Shown here: piece by piece, positions 57,396-58,033 of the stretch
Position numbering within the stretch: position 1 is the stretch's first letter
Layout: the number at the start of each line of letters is the position of its first letter
Assembly: GCA_035504175.1 (NCBI GenBank)
Contig: DATJSJ010000139.1
Coordinates: 1 to 58,033 of the forward strand
DNA: 58,033 bases
Direction of reading: 5' to 3'
Source: DATJSJ01 sp035504175
GTDB lineage: Bacteria > Pseudomonadota > Alphaproteobacteria > Acetobacterales > Acetobacteraceae
The notes under the pieces: model-generated
What the model saw: the letters and a program-made list of their open reading frames with translations, nothing else
Told to the model about the DNA's origin: nothing
Database searches by the model: none
Position numbers and translations under genes: made by a program

Positions 57396-57923
57396 GTGGC
57401 TGCACGCCGGGGGCTGACCGACGCCGACCGCGCCGCCTGGGCAGCCTATGCCCGTGCGGTCGTGCCGCTGCCCGGACGTGCAATCCCGTCCCCGGCGGCG
57501 GCAGAAGCGGAGGAACCGATTGAAGCGGCGCCTCTGGAACGGCTGGCGATACCCATCGCTGCGCCGGCGGGCGTGCTGCCGCCGCTGGTGATCGGCGCGC
57601 AGCCGCCGGGGCTCGACAATGCCACGTGGGCGCGATTTCGCGGCGGCAAGCTGGCGGCGGCGCGCAGCCTCGATCTGCATGGCAGGAGCGCGCAGCGCGC
57701 CTTTCACGCGCTGGAGGCGTTTCTGCATCGCGCGCATATCGACCGGTTGCGCTGCGTCGAGGTGATCACCGGGCGCGGGCGCAGCGAGGAGGGCGGGGTG
57801 ATCCGACGCGAGCTGCCGCTCTGGCTTAATCTGCCGCCGCTGCGGCCGCTGCTGCTGGGCGCGGCGCATCCGCACGCCGCAAACCCAGGTGCGGTCCGTC
57901 TGTTGCTGCGGCGGGCACGATAG
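57396..57923 (+). CDS. Smr/MutS2-domain protein
   Basis: A 175-residue protein with a Pro/Ala-rich N-terminal region (about 1-90) and a C-terminal Smr domain: LDLHGRSAQRAFHALEAFL (the LDLHG motif), RCVEVITGRGRSEEGGVIRRELPLWL (the TGRG loop) and LLGAAHPHAANPGAVRLLLRRA. Smr domains are nicking endonucleases or RNA-binding modules. The GTG at 57396, 1 nt after the lutC stop, is the first start in frame that does not run into lutC. Smr genes often sit in housekeeping blocks; no link to lactate use is known to me. Confidence 0.88.
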   Translation: MAARRGLTDADRAAWAAYARAVVPLPGRAIPSPAAAEAEEPIEAAPLERLAIPIAAPAGVLPPLVIGAQPPGLDNATWARFRGGKLAAARSLDLHGRSAQRAFHALEAFLHRAHIDRLRCVEVITGRGRSEEGGVIRRELPLWLNLPPLRPLLLGAAHPHAANPGAVRLLLRRAR

Positions 57924-57966
57924 CGGCGAAGCTGCCTTCCTTCTGTTTAATCTTGGCGAAGGCATG

Positions 57967-57989
57967 CGCCTTCGACGCCGTCGAAGGCG
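57967..57989 (+). terminator. Perfect 10-bp hairpin after the lut-smr genes
   Basis: CGCCTTCGAC (57967-57976) pairs with GTCGAAGGCG (57980-57989) around GCC, 44 nt after the Smr stop. There is no T-run after it. It could be a terminator or part of a dispersed palindromic repeat. The rest of the last 110 bases shows no recognisable gene, though a 28-codon minus-strand frame (58033-57947, TAA stop) runs off the window end. Confidence 0.45.
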
Positions 57990-58033
57990 ACCAATGCGGA
58001 GGGCCACGGGTTCGCAACGTCGTCAAGGCTGCG

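Noticed and set aside
1..58033. CRISPR arrays, insertion sequences, integrases or prophage genes
   Set aside because: No regularly spaced repeats and no transposase, integrase or phage structural motifs were seen in any plausible frame.

Overview
The window is one continuous stretch of a very GC-rich, gene-dense bacterial chromosome. Gene content and order point to an alphaproteobacterium, most likely Acetobacteraceae/Rhodospirillales. The supporting signs are a four-gene cyoABCD ubiquinol oxidase operon, an EipB-type envelope protein, the block proA-nadD-rsfS-rlmH / gpmI-envC-ctpA-yibQ-rppH in the order usual for Alphaproteobacteria, and an abundance of GMC, cytochrome c and copper proteins. 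The family assignment is inference. I found no tRNA, rRNA, CRISPR array, insertion sequence or phage gene.

Layout. 0-6.4 kb holds housekeeping and stress genes (rnd, a DUF417 membrane protein, aspS, an Hsp20 chaperone, an HdeD-like membrane protein, an EipB-like periplasmic protein). 6.5-9.0 kb is a phosphonate-catabolism pair (TmpA/TmpB-like) divergent from a HAD hydrolase, with a hairpin-rich repeat-like element between them. 9.1-15.0 kb has a catalase-fold haem protein divergent from a diheme cytochrome c and a GMC flavoprotein. 15.0-19.1 kb is cyoABCD on the minus strand. 19.4-28.9 kb is a minus-strand run: a LodB/halogenase-like flavoprotein, a large unknown protein (possibly LodA-like), a patatin-like phospholipase, two unknown proteins and a DyP peroxidase. 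29-34.5 kb has nadE, two small lipoproteins, and a module of exported metallophosphoesterase, cupredoxin, ECF sigma factor and zinc-type anti-sigma factor. 34.6-37.9 kb has a divergent ClC transporter and a diaminopropionate ammonia-lyase-like enzyme. 38.3-42 kb is larC-larE-larB (nickel-pincer cofactor synthesis) followed by an aldo/keto reductase, with a perfect CRP-type palindrome upstream. 42-44 kb has an SDR and a quinone oxidoreductase. 44-54.4 kb is the conserved minus-strand housekeeping block, broken by one plus-strand VOC gene. 54.5-58 kb has an ICMT-family methyltransferase, lutB-lutC and an Smr-domain protein.

The most unusual material is the peroxide/lipid/redox region at 9-29 kb: three haem oxidoreductases, a flavoprotein oxidase, a phospholipase and a possible protein-derived-quinone enzyme with its flavin maturase surround the respiratory quinol oxidase. 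No known pathway assembles these parts, and it is the best candidate for an undescribed system. Other points of interest are the lar operon without larA, lutBC without lutA, and a hairpin that buries the ribosome-binding site of the ECF sigma gene.
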